The translations under genes were made by a program, and so were the position numbers. The notes under the pieces are model-generated. The model was not told the origin of the DNA. It saw nothing but the letters and a program-made list of their open reading frames with translations, and searched no databases. Positions 1 through 8,774 of a stretch of 64,000 bases of DNA are shown in pieces. This DNA comes from Acidobacteriota bacterium. Lineage in GTDB: Bacteria; Acidobacteriota; Thermoanaerobaculia; Multivoradales; J023. The DNA is taken from positions 19,324 through 83,323 of the forward strand of contig JAJCXO010000102.1 in NCBI GenBank assembly GCA_029263395.1, read 5' to 3'. Position 1 is the stretch's first letter. The number at the start of each line of letters is the position of its first letter.

Positions 1-88
1 TTGCGTCGGCGGGGCGGCTAGGTTCTGAGTAGGGCCAGACTGTAAGGGGTCTGAGAGATGAGGAGCGTTGGAGTTCGCTCTACTGGTG

Positions 89-943
89 TTACGGATTGAT
101 GCGAAGGGGGAAGTGGGTCACTGGTCCGTCTCCGCCACTCTTTGATGCTGTGAGATCCAGCCGATAGTCCCCAGCTTTGAAATGGTCGACCGGGAACGAG
201 ATCACTACGGAGCCGAGCGCGTCGGCTTCGAGGTCTCCCGCTTGCCAGAGCACCTCTTCGCCTCGCCGGAGCGTGCCGCGATAACGGGTGTCAGCAGCTC
301 CGCTCACTTCGAGGGCTATCACGATCCAATCACCGGTCCGGGGCAGGGCAATCTGATGTCTTGGGCTCTCGCCGACTCCGGCGTCGCGGAATGAGCTGAG
401 CGAGTAGATGCGGGTATTGATCTGAGGTTTGAGTGCCGAGACCAGACGGGCTGCCAGCTGTTCGGCCTTCTCGCGCTCGACCCCGAGTTCCTCCAGCCAG
501 CGACTCTGCGTGGCGTCGAAGGCACTGCGTGTTTCCGCCAACTCGCGTCGAAGGCTAGCGATTCGCTGCTCGTCGCCACCCTGTGCCGCCGCCAACTCCC
601 GACGGGAGGCTTCCAAGTCGCCACGCAGGGCCGTGACCTGGCGGTGTTGCCAGACCCCGGCTAGCAGCCCAGTCGCAATCAGCGCGGTCAGCGTGAGACC
701 AGCTTGCCAGCTGCTGGCCCGCGCCGCCAAGGCGACCAGAAAGCTTGTCTTCACAGCCTTGGTGACCTCTTGCTCCGCGACGCGCCGCAGGCCGCGCTGG
801 AGTCGATCGGCCGCCTCGACCTGATCGAGGCACTCCTCGCAGTCCAAATAGTGTTCTTCAAAGGCCTCGGTGTCTTCGGGCGACAGTTTGCCGGCGACAT
901 AAAGATCGATGAGCTGACGTTGCTCGATGGTTGCGTGGTCCAT
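89..943 (-). CDS. Zinc-finger anti-sigma factor, single-pass membrane protein
   Basis: Probable anti-sigma factor that holds the sigma factor encoded just upstream. The N-terminus has the ZAS-type H-x3-C-x2-C motif (H31, C35, C38). A hydrophobic segment at about residues 79-99 is followed by a Glu/Arg/Ala-rich coiled-coil stretch (about 105-170) and a C-terminal domain likely outside the membrane. I chose the ATG at 943 because homology to zinc-finger anti-sigma proteins begins there and it lies 5 bases after the sigma-factor stop, as expected for a coupled pair; a longer reading from 1000 would run into the sigma gene. The family role is established knowledge; the signal sensed by the outer domain is unknown. 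Confidence 0.85.
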   Translation of the reverse strand: MDHATIEQRQLIDLYVAGKLSPEDTEAFEEHYLDCEECLDQVEAADRLQRGLRRVAEQEVTKAVKTSFLVALAARASSWQAGLTLTALIATGLLAGVWQHRQVTALRGDLEASRRELAAAQGGDEQRIASLRRELAETRSAFDATQSRWLEELGVEREKAEQLAARLVSALKPQINTRIYSLSSFRDAGVGESPRHQIALPRTGDWIVIALEVSGAADTRYRGTLRRGEEVLWQAGDLEADALGSVVISFPVDHFKAGDYRLDLTASKSGGDGPVTHFPLRINP

Positions 944-948
944 GAGGG

Positions 949-1599
949 TCACCCCGTATTCCTCAGTTCGATCCACTGTCGCTTCTCCCGCTGGTCCCAT
1001 AGTTCGCGAAGTCGCTGGCGGGCCCGGAACAGAACGCGCCGGAAATGTTCCGCGTCGATATTCAGATCGGCGCAGAGCTTCTCTTTGCTGTCCTCGGACA
1101 GGTAGAAACGGGCGAGCAGCTGCCGATCACGGTCATAACGCAGCTCGCCAAGGTGCTGGCGTACCAAGCGAGCTTCCTCGTCTTGCAGAACTTGCTCGAG
1201 CTGCGGCAGTGGGGTGGCAGCACGTTGCTCCCCATCTCGGCGGAGAAGGCCGGCCATGACCCCGGCATCTTCAACTGTGGTGTAGCGGGCCTCCTTCCGT
1301 CGATTCGCTATCAGCAAGTTCCGTGCCGTGCTGCGCACGAAACCAGCGAGACGGTCCGGTTGTTGAATTTCGCCTCGACGCGCCTTGTCGATGACGAGGG
1401 CCAAGGTTTCCTGGACCAAATCATCGACCAGAGCCAGGTCTGCCACGAGCCGCCTCAGCAGAAGCCGGACACCTCGTTCGAAGCGTTCAACCAGCGCAAC
1501 TTCGGCGTATGTGTCTCCATCGCGGATTTGAGCGACTAACGCCGCCGGATCTGACGGCCCGTCACCCTTCCGAGATCTCTCGGACGATTCCGTCTCTAT
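949..1599 (-). CDS. Sigma-70 family RNA polymerase sigma factor (ECF-like), apparent ATA start
   Basis: Region 2 is seen as DLALVDDLVQETLALVIDKA and region 4 as the helix-turn-helix near LNIDAEHFRRVLFRARQRL. It probably directs RNA polymerase to an envelope-related regulon under control of the adjacent anti-sigma factor. The first ordinary start codon is a GTG at 1446, but it would cut off region 2.1: the same frame is open and clearly homologous upstream (ALVAQIRDGDTYAEVALVERF) back to a stop at 1615-1617. No ATG, GTG or TTG occurs in that extension. An ATA at 1599 sits 8 bases after GGAG (1608-1611) and is my best start, giving 216 aa. Alternatives are another rare start or a sequence error. 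Confidence 0.8.
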   Translation of the reverse strand: METESSERSRKGDGPSDPAALVAQIRDGDTYAEVALVERFERGVRLLLRRLVADLALVDDLVQETLALVIDKARRGEIQQPDRLAGFVRSTARNLLIANRRKEARYTTVEDAGVMAGLLRRDGEQRAATPLPQLEQVLQDEEARLVRQHLGELRYDRDRQLLARFYLSEDSKEKLCADLNIDAEHFRRVLFRARQRLRELWDQREKRQWIELRNTG

Positions 1600-1675
1600 C
1601 GGCCTATCTCCAGATCAGATCTAGCACAGTGCATGAGTCTTGTCTCTTGGTTTTCGCCAGCTTAGCAGAAGACCT

Positions 1676-1762
1676 GACACTCGACAGTCTTGAGGACAGT
1701 CCCGTCGGACACGCGACACCGCCGTAACCGCCTCAAATCTTGGAGATTATTGGCCTTTGAGG
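1676..1762. promoter_or_regulatory. Repeated GACA motifs and inverted repeat upstream of the sigma-54 promoter
   Basis: Five GACA motifs start at 1676, 1683, 1695, 1708 and 1715 on one strand (spacings 7, 12, 13, 7). They are followed by an inverted repeat, CCTCAAA (1731-1737) and TTTGAGG (1756-1762), which ends one base before the -24 box. Activators of sigma-54 promoters bind such upstream sites, so this is a candidate enhancer; the assignment is inference. Confidence 0.35.
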
Positions 1763-1763
1763 G

Positions 1764-1779
1764 TGGCACGACCCTTGCT
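1764..1779 (+). promoter_or_regulatory. Sigma-54 (-24/-12) promoter of the cupin gene
   Basis: TGGCACGACCCTTGCT matches the sigma-54 consensus TGGCACG-N4-TTGCW at every defined position, with GG at 1765-1766 and GC at 1777-1778. Transcription would start near 1790, giving a leader of about 38 bases before the cupin ATG at 1828, which has GAGGAGAG as its ribosome binding site. A sigma-54 activator gene follows at 2443. Confidence 0.85.
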
Positions 1780-1827
1780 TTTAGAACCTTCAAGTCAACC
1801 AACCGTTCGTAACATGAGGAGAGCACC

Positions 1828-2292
1828 ATGAGTTCCTACCCACCGCAATTCCATTATCCCAACGTTCTTGGCCAGCAACCCAACGCGATCTATAGATTCG
1901 GGGAGAAAGAGGAAGGCCGGAGCATTACCAAACCTGGTGGCTTCCGAATCCCCTTGATCTATTTCTCCTGGGGCTTGCTGCAGGGCAAACGTACGCTTCA
2001 CCACCACCCGGACAACGATGAGCTTCTGCTGATCCTCGAAGGCGAAGCGACCGTTCGCCTCTATGGTCCGGGCAAGCCGGACATGCGCCAGCTCGAAACC
2101 TACGAGGTCTCGGCTGGCGATGTGGTGCTGTTCCCCCAGGGATGGACTCATAGTGTCGATGAGAAGGGACCGGAGAACTCACTCAAGGTGCTGGCGATCT
2201 TCAACAACCAAGACTTCAAAGCCAATGAGGACGGCAACCAGTTCATCCTCCCGGAGCCGGGCGCAAACTGGCATCTCGGCGAAAATTCGTGA
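1828..2292 (+). CDS. Single-domain cupin protein
   Basis: A 154-residue cupin. Motif 1 is visible as H58-x-H60-x4-E65 and motif 2 as the GDVVLFPQGWTH stretch ending in H108, so the three His and one Glu metal ligands are present. It resembles small germin- or oxalate-decarboxylase-like cupins, but the substrate cannot be told from sequence. There is no signal peptide, so it is probably cytoplasmic. Its strong sigma-54 promoter and position directly before the activator gene suggest it is a regulated target. A GC-rich hairpin follows the gene. Confidence 0.85.
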   Translation: MSSYPPQFHYPNVLGQQPNAIYRFGEKEEGRSITKPGGFRIPLIYFSWGLLQGKRTLHHHPDNDELLLILEGEATVRLYGPGKPDMRQLETYEVSAGDVVLFPQGWTHSVDEKGPENSLKVLAIFNNQDFKANEDGNQFILPEPGANWHLGENS

Positions 2293-2354
2293 GCGGTAGG
2301 GGATTGGAGATGAGCACGCCGACCCTCCTCTGAAGATCGGCTGCTGCTGATCGA

Positions 2355-2383
2355 CCGCGGGCCGGGTTGCTGCCGGACCGCGG
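2355..2383 (+). terminator. GC-rich hairpin after the cupin gene
   Basis: CCGCGG (2355-2360) pairs with CCGCGG (2378-2383) and CCGG (2362-2365) with CCGG (2373-2376), with a seven-base loop. There is no U-run afterwards, so it may be a weak terminator or an mRNA-stabilising hairpin. Confidence 0.5.
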
Positions 2384-2442
2384 CCGTTACATCCCAGGGC
2401 TTCGACAGTCGACTCCTCGGAATCCGCTGCGATAGGATCGTC

Positions 2443-4161
2443 ATGAAACGAAACTCGAAACCAACTGGAGATTCCGCGCATGCGCGCCTCTTCAGAGGTC
2501 CCTGGACATGGAAAGGAAAGCCGACGACTAAGCTTGATCGGTCACGCCAACTCTCTGGTACCGAGGCTCAGCTCTATGACCTCGAGACTCAGGTCACCGG
2601 GGCAGCAACTCGGGATGAGGACCGTAACCCATTCGTCCCGGGCCTGACTATCCTCGGCCATCCCGATTGGGGAAGGGTCGGAGACTGTCTTCCCTTGCCG
2701 GTGCTCGCCGCCGGACGTGACGTAAAGCTATCGCGCTTGGAACCCCTCTTCAGGGCTCCCGAGCAGGATGATGCCCGCCCTCTGGCGGTAGCCCACGTGA
2801 GCCGACAACCAATCCGACTCAGGGGAGGGAAACAACCCGGAAGCATCGTACTCGAGACACGAACGGTGCGTACACCGGTCGTCGCAAACGGCGAGGAGGT
2901 CGACGACGAACAACTCTTCTCTGCCGAAGAAATCTCCCGGGGTGTCGTCCTCGAGCTGGGTCACCGAGTGACTTTGCTGCTCCATGAGATGCCGTCTCGA
3001 CCGCTCAAAGCGACTCCCTCACTGGGGCTGATCGGCAACCACCACCATCTAGCTCGGCTGCGTGGCGATGCCCTCGACGTTGCAGGGCTCGATGTGCCGG
3101 TTCTGATTCGGGGCGAAACTGGCACTGGCAAGGAGCTTGTTGCGCGTGCCCTTCACGATTTTGGCAATCGTAGCACCGGCCCGTTTGTCGCCGTGAGCCT
3201 GGGTGCCCTGTCTCCGGCCCTCGCTGCCTCGGAGCTCTTCGGCGCCGCCAAGGGGGCTTACACTGGTGCCGACCGTAGGAAAACTGGTTTCTTCCAGAAG
3301 GCCAATGGCGGTACGCTATTTCTAGACGAAATTGGCGAGGCGCCGGCTGAGATCCAGGTCTTGTTGTTGCGGGCGCTCGAGACGGGTGAGATTACGCCAG
3401 TGGGAAGTGTCGACTCAATCAACGTCGACGCTCGGATTGTTGCCGCCACCGACACGGATCTCGAGACCGCCATCGCCGAAGACCATTTTCGAGCGCCGCT
3501 CTTCCACCGTCTCGCCGGCTACACGCTGGTACTATCACCTCTGCGCGAGCGGCGTGAAGATGTTGGCCGGCTGCTGTTTCACTTTCTGACGCAAGAGATG
3601 GGTAAGGTCGGCGGCGTCCTGGATGTTCACGAGGGCCGGCCCTGGCCGCCGACAACACTGATCGCACGCTTGGCCGGGCATTCGTGGCCGGGGAATGTTC
3701 GCCAGCTACGCAATGTCGCTCGCTGGCTGGCGGTTAAAGGGCCAGCCGCCACTGCTGACGGGTTGGGAGCACTGGACGAGCTGCTCTCTGGTGCTCCGGC
3801 CAGCGCTGAGTCACCAGCCTCGTTGCCTCCGCGCAGGCCGGCGGTGGCTAAACCGCCGCGTCCACTCGAGATCCACCGTTCGCCTCGAGAGGTGACGGAT
3901 CAGGAGCTTCTAGACGCCCTTCGCCTCAACGGCTGGCAGCTCAAACCGACGGCACACTACCTTAGGGTCGCCCGAACTTCGCTTTATGCCCTGATTGATC
4001 GCAACCCGAACATCCGCAGAGCTAGTGATCTCCAACGCGAAGAGTTGGCTAGAAGTTTCCAGGCCCATGGTGGCGATCTAGTAGCGATGGCGATGGAGCT
4101 AGAAGTCTCACCTCAAGGCCTTCGCAGTCGCCTGCATGAGCTCGAGGTCAAGCTGACCTGA
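2443..4161 (+). CDS. FHA-domain sigma-54-dependent transcriptional activator
   Basis: A 572-residue enhancer-binding protein. The N-terminal ~180 residues contain a degenerate FHA (phosphothreonine-binding) domain, with VSRQPIRL as the recognisable strand. The AAA+ domain shows Walker A GETGTGKE (about 224-231), the sigma-54 contact loop as GAYTGA (271-276) rather than GAFTGA, and Walker B LFLDE (D295, E296). A Fis-type helix-turn-helix lies at about 486-524. FHA-type activators usually respond to Ser/Thr kinases rather than histidine kinases; no kinase gene is in the window. The gene lies between two genes with sigma-54 promoter matches, so I infer that it activates both. The ATG has an AGGA site 8 bases upstream. 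Confidence 0.9.
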   Translation: MKRNSKPTGDSAHARLFRGPWTWKGKPTTKLDRSRQLSGTEAQLYDLETQVTGAATRDEDRNPFVPGLTILGHPDWGRVGDCLPLPVLAAGRDVKLSRLEPLFRAPEQDDARPLAVAHVSRQPIRLRGGKQPGSIVLETRTVRTPVVANGEEVDDEQLFSAEEISRGVVLELGHRVTLLLHEMPSRPLKATPSLGLIGNHHHLARLRGDALDVAGLDVPVLIRGETGTGKELVARALHDFGNRSTGPFVAVSLGALSPALAASELFGAAKGAYTGADRRKTGFFQKANGGTLFLDEIGEAPAEIQVLLLRALETGEITPVGSVDSINVDARIVAATDTDLETAIAEDHFRAPLFHRLAGYTLVLSPLRERREDVGRLLFHFLTQEMGKVGGVLDVHEGRPWPPTTLIARLAGHSWPGNVRQLRNVARWLAVKGPAATADGLGALDELLSGAPASAESPASLPPRRPAVAKPPRPLEIHRSPREVTDQELLDALRLNGWQLKPTAHYLRVARTSLYALIDRNPNIRRASDLQREELARSFQAHGGDLVAMAMELEVSPQGLRSRLHELEVKLT

Positions 4162-4305
4162 GGCTTCCCATTGGCTCAATCCGAATCTCAACCCTGATAA
4201 CGGACTGTTCTCAGGATTGATAATCAGTCATGAGATGATTACAGAAGAGGGAAGCATGATTGGCAGCCTGTGCAGTCTGCTCACTGATAAAGCAGAATAA
4301 TTGCC

Positions 4306-4323
4306 GTCAAGTGGCAGCTTGAC
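4306..4323. promoter_or_regulatory. Inverted repeat upstream of the protease promoter
   Basis: GTCAAG (4306-4311) and CTTGAC (4318-4323) flank six bases, about 24 bases before the -24 box at 4347. The DNA from 4190 to 4310 is more AT-rich than its surroundings, as in bent regions upstream of many sigma-54 promoters. It could be an activator site or a weak hairpin ending the preceding transcript. Confidence 0.4.
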
Positions 4324-4346
4324 CCTGCTGCGGGCAGGCCAGAGGA

Positions 4347-4362
4347 TGGCATGGTTTGTGCT
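4347..4362 (+). promoter_or_regulatory. Sigma-54 (-24/-12) promoter of the subtilisin-like protease gene
   Basis: TGGCATGGTTTGTGCT keeps the invariant GG (4348-4349) and GC (4360-4361) with the correct 10-base spacing and differs from the consensus at two lesser positions. The predicted start near 4373 leaves a short leader with AGGAGA at 4394-4399 before the ATG at 4405. Confidence 0.7.
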
Positions 4363-4404
4363 TGAGACCTTCTCTTGTTCCTTGTTCAATCACCAGGAGA
4401 AGTT

Positions 4405-7400
4405 ATGCGAACCCGAAGTGTCCTGTCGGCTTTGATGTTGTGTGCACTTGCTACGCTACCGACCTTCGCCCAAGATCTGAGCGACCGCTCGCGGACGATC
4501 TCCATGCAGTCTGGAGTCATCGACGTCACGGCTGCCGAGCGCGACATCCCGGCGTCATTGAAGGCGTTGGCCACGGATGCCAGTTTGGACTACGTACTGA
4601 TCAAGTTCCCAGGGCCGGTGTCGGCGGATCAGTTGAAGGCGCTGGAGGAGCGTACCGAGCGTATTTATACGTATCTTCCCCATGACACATTTTTGGTTCG
4701 TATGGCGGTGGAGAAGCAGTACCGAGCTGAGGAACCAGAGCTTGGAGCCAGCTGGGTCGGGACTTATCATCCTGCTTATAAATTGGCGCCAGCAATCGAC
4801 CAGGTGATCTCGACACCGGGGCTCGACAAGGCTTATGGCAAACCCTGGATTGTCATGATGCGGGTCTATCCGGATGCTGATCTGGACGAGACACTGGCCA
4901 AGATCGAACAACGGATTCCGGGCAAAGTGGTTGGAGCGGAAGAGGGCAAACGTTTCTCTCGCGTCCGTTTGCTGCTCGACTCTAGTGAGCTCGACTCCGC
5001 CCGAGGTGAGTTGGCGCGACTCTCTGAGGTCTTCTGGATTGGCCTCGAGCCGCGTCGAGTGCTGCTCAACGACACCTCGGTGTGGGTTGGGCAGTCCGGC
5101 CTCAGTGGTGGTCAGACGACACCTGTTTTCGACCAGGGTATTTTCGGCGAGGGGCAGATCGTCGGCGTGCTCGACACAGGCGTTGATCCCGACATGTGTT
5201 ACTTCCGGGATGGCACCCTTGGCTTGCCGCCCCAGAATCTCTGCAACGGCGGCACCGTCGTCGACCTGAACCAGCGTAAGGTCATCGCGGTCGATTTCTT
5301 GTGGGGCAACGAGTGCGCCGGCGGCATTGGCAGCAACGAGTGGGACACTCAAGATCACGGCAGTCACGTGGCGGGTACGGTTGCTGGCGACAACTTGGCG
5401 AACCCCCTGACCCACGATCCTGGCGATGGCATGGCGCCGGGTGCCAAATTGGTGGTGCAAGACTGTGGTTTTCAGACCGACAACTGCGCCGACTGCCCGG
5501 GCATCGGCAACTGCCCGATCGTCGATCTGAATCCGGTTTTTCAGCAAGCCTACAACCAAGGTGCTCGTATCCACACCAACTCCTGGGGAGACGACGAGAA
5601 CAACCCGGTGCAGGGTCTGTACTCGGCGGGTAGCGAGGATGCCGACGAGTTCATGTGGAACAATTCCGATTTCTTGTTGGTTTTTGCCGCTGGCAATTCC
5701 GGTCCGGGTTCGACCACGGTTGGGAGCCCGTCAACGGGCAAGAACGTGGTGTCCGTCGGCGCAACCCTGCGCAGCACGAGCGCCAATTCGATGGCGTCGT
5801 TTTCGAGTTGTGGACCCACCGATGATGGCCGGATCAAGCCCGACATCACCATGCCGGGCTCGGGCATCATCTCGGCCAACTCGGACAACAACACCAACAG
5901 TAACAATTGCAACACCAAAAGCTCCAGCGGCACCAGCATGGCAGCTCCTGGTGCTGCTGGTAATCTGGCGTTGATCCGTCAATATTATGTGGATGGCTGG
6001 TACCCGACGGGAGCGGCTAACGCGAGCGATTCGTTGGTTCCTTCAGGAGCATTGCTCAAAGCGACGCTGGTCAACTCCGGCCGCAACATGACCGGTACCG
6101 GAGCAATTCCGGGCGGTTGCCAGGGCTGGGGTAGAGTTTTACTCGACGACACGTTGCACTTCACCGGTGAGGGGCGTGGCCTGTTCCTCGAGGACGATAC
6201 GACGGGTTTCCCCAGTGGCTCATCGAACGAAGACCGGACCTTCCTGTTGGCAGTCGGTAGTAGCTCCGAGCCGCTCAAGGTCACTCTGGCCTGGACCGAC
6301 TTCCCGTCGACCCCGGCGGCTAGTCCTCACATCAACAACGATCTCGATCTGATCGTCAGTGGTCCGAGCGGCACGTTTCTCGGCAACGTGTTTTCCGGAG
6401 GTACATCAACCACCGGAGGTAGCGCGGATCGCCTCAACTCCTTGGAGCAGGTATTGATCGCCAGCCCAACACCGGGTACCTACACGGTGACGGTGCGTTC
6501 GTTCACCGTGCCCAACGGTCCGCAGCCTTTCGCCGTGGTTGCGACCAGCGATCTGTCGACTCCGTGTTCGCCGGCCTGCGATGACGGCCTGTTCTGCAAC
6601 GGGGTCGAGACCTGTGTGGCTGGCTCCTGTCAGCCCGGCACATCGCCGTGTACCGGTACCCAGACCTGCGACGAGGCGAACGACCTGTGCGTTGGTGCCA
6701 ACGGCTGTTTACACGATGTCGACTTCGAGTCGGGAGCCGGCGGCTGGACCAATGGTGCCAGCACCTGCTCTACCGGCACGTTCGTTGCTGGGTCGCCAGA
6801 CGCCACCGCTTGGCAAGTTGCGGGCGGTGCAGGTGGTTCGTCTGGCGCGCTGTTCACCCAGCCGAATCCGGGCGGTATCGGCACGGACGATGTGGATGGT
6901 GGGACTTGCGAGACCCTGTCACCCGCCATCAACGCCAGCGGCGAGTCTGAAATCACGGTATCCCTGGACTACTTCCATGGTCAGCGGGATGCCGGAGATG
7001 ACGCTGGGGACGGCTTTTTGATCGAGGTGCTGAACAACGGCACTGTCGTCGACACATTGGTGACTGTGGGCGATGTGACCAACAATCCATCCTGGACCCC
7101 GTTGTCGACCACGGTGTCGAATCCGGGCACGATACAACTGCGAGTCCGGGCGACCGACGCGGCAGCTGGCGGCGATATCGTCGAAGGAGGCATCGACAAT
7201 GTCCAGGTCTGTCCCAATGATCCACCTCCTGGGTGTACCACCAATGCCGACTGTGACAACGGTCTGTTTTGTGACGGTACCGAGACCTGCAACGTCGGCA
7301 CGGGGGTCTGCGAGTCAGGCACCGCACCGAACTGCAGTGATAGCGTCAGCTGCACCGTCGATAGCTGTAACGAGAGCACGGACTCTTGCGACAATACACC

Positions 7401-8751
7401 ACAGAATAATCTGTGCGACAACGGTCTGTTCTGTGATGGCAGCGAGACCTGCAACGCCACCTTGGGTTGCCAGGCCGGCGCGCCGGTGGCTTGCGGCGAC
7501 GGGGTCGGCTGTACCGTCGACAGCTGCAACGAAGGCACCAACTCTTGCGACAACACGCCGGACAACAGCGCCTGCGACAACGGTCTGTTCTGTGACGGCA
7601 GCGAGATCTGTAGTGCGACCCTTGACTGTCAGGCTGGTAGCACTCCCTGCTCAGGTGCCCAAACCTGTAACGAGACCACCGACATCTGTGAGGGCACTGG
7701 CGGTTGTCTCCACGATGTCGACTTCGAGTCGGGCAATGGCGGCTGGAGCCAAGGTGCGGACAGCTGCACGACCGGCGCTTTTATCGTCGGCACTCCGGAC
7801 GCTACCGCTTGGCAGGTAGGTGCCGGCAACCCGGGCCAAGCATTTTTCACCGCCAACAACCCCAACGGCATCGGCGGAGATGACGTCGATGGTGGCACCT
7901 GTGAGGCGCTGTCACCAAGTGTCAATGCCGGCGCCGAAGCCGCGGTTTCGGTCTCCTTGGATTACTACCATGGCCAACGGGATGCCGCCGACGATACCAA
8001 CGACGGTTTCACCATCGAGGTGCTCAACAACGGCTCGGTGGTCGATACGCTGGTATCGATCGGTGACGTCACCAACACTGCGACGTGGAGCAACGTTTCG
8101 ACCACGGTCAACAACCCGGGTAACATTCAGCTGCGGGTCAGGGCCATCGACGCCGCTGGCGGTGGCGACATCATCGAAGCTGGCGTCGACAACGTGTTGA
8201 TTTGCCCAACCACGGCGCCTCCACCATGTTCGGTGGAGGAGGACTTCGCGGGCGGAATCGGCAGTTGGACCACCAGCGGCAGCTGCTCGACGGGTACCTT
8301 CGTCACGGCAGTGCCGACCCAGCAGACCTCGACCGTTGTCACTCAGGTTGGCGGTGACCACACGTCGGGTTCTGGCAACGCGTTGTTCACTGCGACTAAC
8401 ACGTCTGCCGGCAACGCCGATGTCGACGGTGGCACCTGCGTCGTCGAATCACCGACCTTCAGCGTCAACGAGGCGTCGGAGCTGTCGGTGTGGTACTTCC
8501 ATGGCCAGCGCGACGCCGCTAGCGATGCGGGCGATTTTTTCCTGCTGGAAGTGTCGACCGATGGCGGTAGCAGCTATTCGCCTCTGGTGTCGCTCGGTGA
8601 CGTCCAGAACGTTGCTGCCTGGACCGAAGCGGCGACCACCATCCAGGCCGGCGCGAACGTCCGGCTGCGGGTGCAAGTGGCCGACGGCACCGCCAGCGGC
8701 GATATCGTCGAAGGTGGTATCGACGATCTGTCGATCTGTCCGTCGAACTGA
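4405..8751 (+). CDS. Secreted subtilisin-like (S8) protease with Cys-rich repeats and three jelly-roll-like domains
   Basis: A 1448-residue exported serine protease. The signal peptide (MRTRSVLSALMLCALATL) ends at about TFA-QD. The S8 catalytic triad is D257 (VLDTG), H318 (DHGSHVAG) and S511 (GTSMAAP), with the oxyanion Asn in FAAGNSGPG. A proprotein-convertase-like beta domain follows (to about residue 715). The rest is mosaic: short Cys-rich modules of the type CDNGLFCDGSETC, one near residues 720-770 and three at about 940-1095, and three related domains opening FESG-GGW at about 772, 1102 and 1276. The ATG at 4405 is chosen for its AGGAGA site and signal peptide. A sigma-54 promoter precedes it. 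Likely role: extracellular protein degradation or surface processing. Confidence 0.92.
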   Translation: MRTRSVLSALMLCALATLPTFAQDLSDRSRTISMQSGVIDVTAAERDIPASLKALATDASLDYVLIKFPGPVSADQLKALEERTERIYTYLPHDTFLVRMAVEKQYRAEEPELGASWVGTYHPAYKLAPAIDQVISTPGLDKAYGKPWIVMMRVYPDADLDETLAKIEQRIPGKVVGAEEGKRFSRVRLLLDSSELDSARGELARLSEVFWIGLEPRRVLLNDTSVWVGQSGLSGGQTTPVFDQGIFGEGQIVGVLDTGVDPDMCYFRDGTLGLPPQNLCNGGTVVDLNQRKVIAVDFLWGNECAGGIGSNEWDTQDHGSHVAGTVAGDNLANPLTHDPGDGMAPGAKLVVQDCGFQTDNCADCPGIGNCPIVDLNPVFQQAYNQGARIHTNSWGDDENNPVQGLYSAGSEDADEFMWNNSDFLLVFAAGNSGPGSTTVGSPSTGKNVVSVGATLRSTSANSMASFSSCGPTDDGRIKPDITMPGSGIISANSDNNTNSNNCNTKSSSGTSMAAPGAAGNLALIRQYYVDGWYPTGAANASDSLVPSGALLKATLVNSGRNMTGTGAIPGGCQGWGRVLLDDTLHFTGEGRGLFLEDDTTGFPSGSSNEDRTFLLAVGSSSEPLKVTLAWTDFPSTPAASPHINNDLDLIVSGPSGTFLGNVFSGGTSTTGGSADRLNSLEQVLIASPTPGTYTVTVRSFTVPNGPQPFAVVATSDLSTPCSPACDDGLFCNGVETCVAGSCQPGTSPCTGTQTCDEANDLCVGANGCLHDVDFESGAGGWTNGASTCSTGTFVAGSPDATAWQVAGGAGGSSGALFTQPNPGGIGTDDVDGGTCETLSPAINASGESEITVSLDYFHGQRDAGDDAGDGFLIEVLNNGTVVDTLVTVGDVTNNPSWTPLSTTVSNPGTIQLRVRATDAAAGGDIVEGGIDNVQVCPNDPPPGCTTNADCDNGLFCDGTETCNVGTGVCESGTAPNCSDSVSCTVDSCNESTDSCDNTPQNNLCDNGLFCDGSETCNATLGCQAGAPVACGDGVGCTVDSCNEGTNSCDNTPDNSACDNGLFCDGSEICSATLDCQAGSTPCSGAQTCNETTDICEGTGGCLHDVDFESGNGGWSQGADSCTTGAFIVGTPDATAWQVGAGNPGQAFFTANNPNGIGGDDVDGGTCEALSPSVNAGAEAAVSVSLDYYHGQRDAADDTNDGFTIEVLNNGSVVDTLVSIGDVTNTATWSNVSTTVNNPGNIQLRVRAIDAAGGGDIIEAGVDNVLICPTTAPPPCSVEEDFAGGIGSWTTSGSCSTGTFVTAVPTQQTSTVVTQVGGDHTSGSGNALFTATNTSAGNADVDGGTCVVESPTFSVNEASELSVWYFHGQRDAASDAGDFFLLEVSTDGGSSYSPLVSLGDVQNVAAWTEAATTIQAGANVRLRVQVADGTASGDIVEGGIDDLSICPSN
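6709..8217 (+). repeat. Intragenic duplication of Cys-rich and jelly-roll modules
   Basis: The stretch encoding a FESG-GGW domain plus following sequence at about 6709-7214 is repeated with strong similarity at about 7702-8217; a third, more diverged copy runs from 8229 to the gene end. Between the first two copies the TGCGACAACGGTCTGTTCTG motif recurs as three Cys-rich modules. This is expansion inside one gene rather than mobile DNA. Confidence 0.75.
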
Positions 8752-8774
8752 CCCGATCGTCCGGTCCTCCGTTA

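Noticed and set aside
1446..1446. GTG at 1446 as the sigma factor start
   Set aside because: It would remove conserved region 2.1 residues that are clearly encoded upstream in the same frame, and no good ribosome site precedes it.
4555..5574. Long minus-strand open frame opposite the S8 protease
   Set aside because: It lies antisense to clearly conserved protease sequence and has no recognisable family; it is a by-product of GC-rich codon use.
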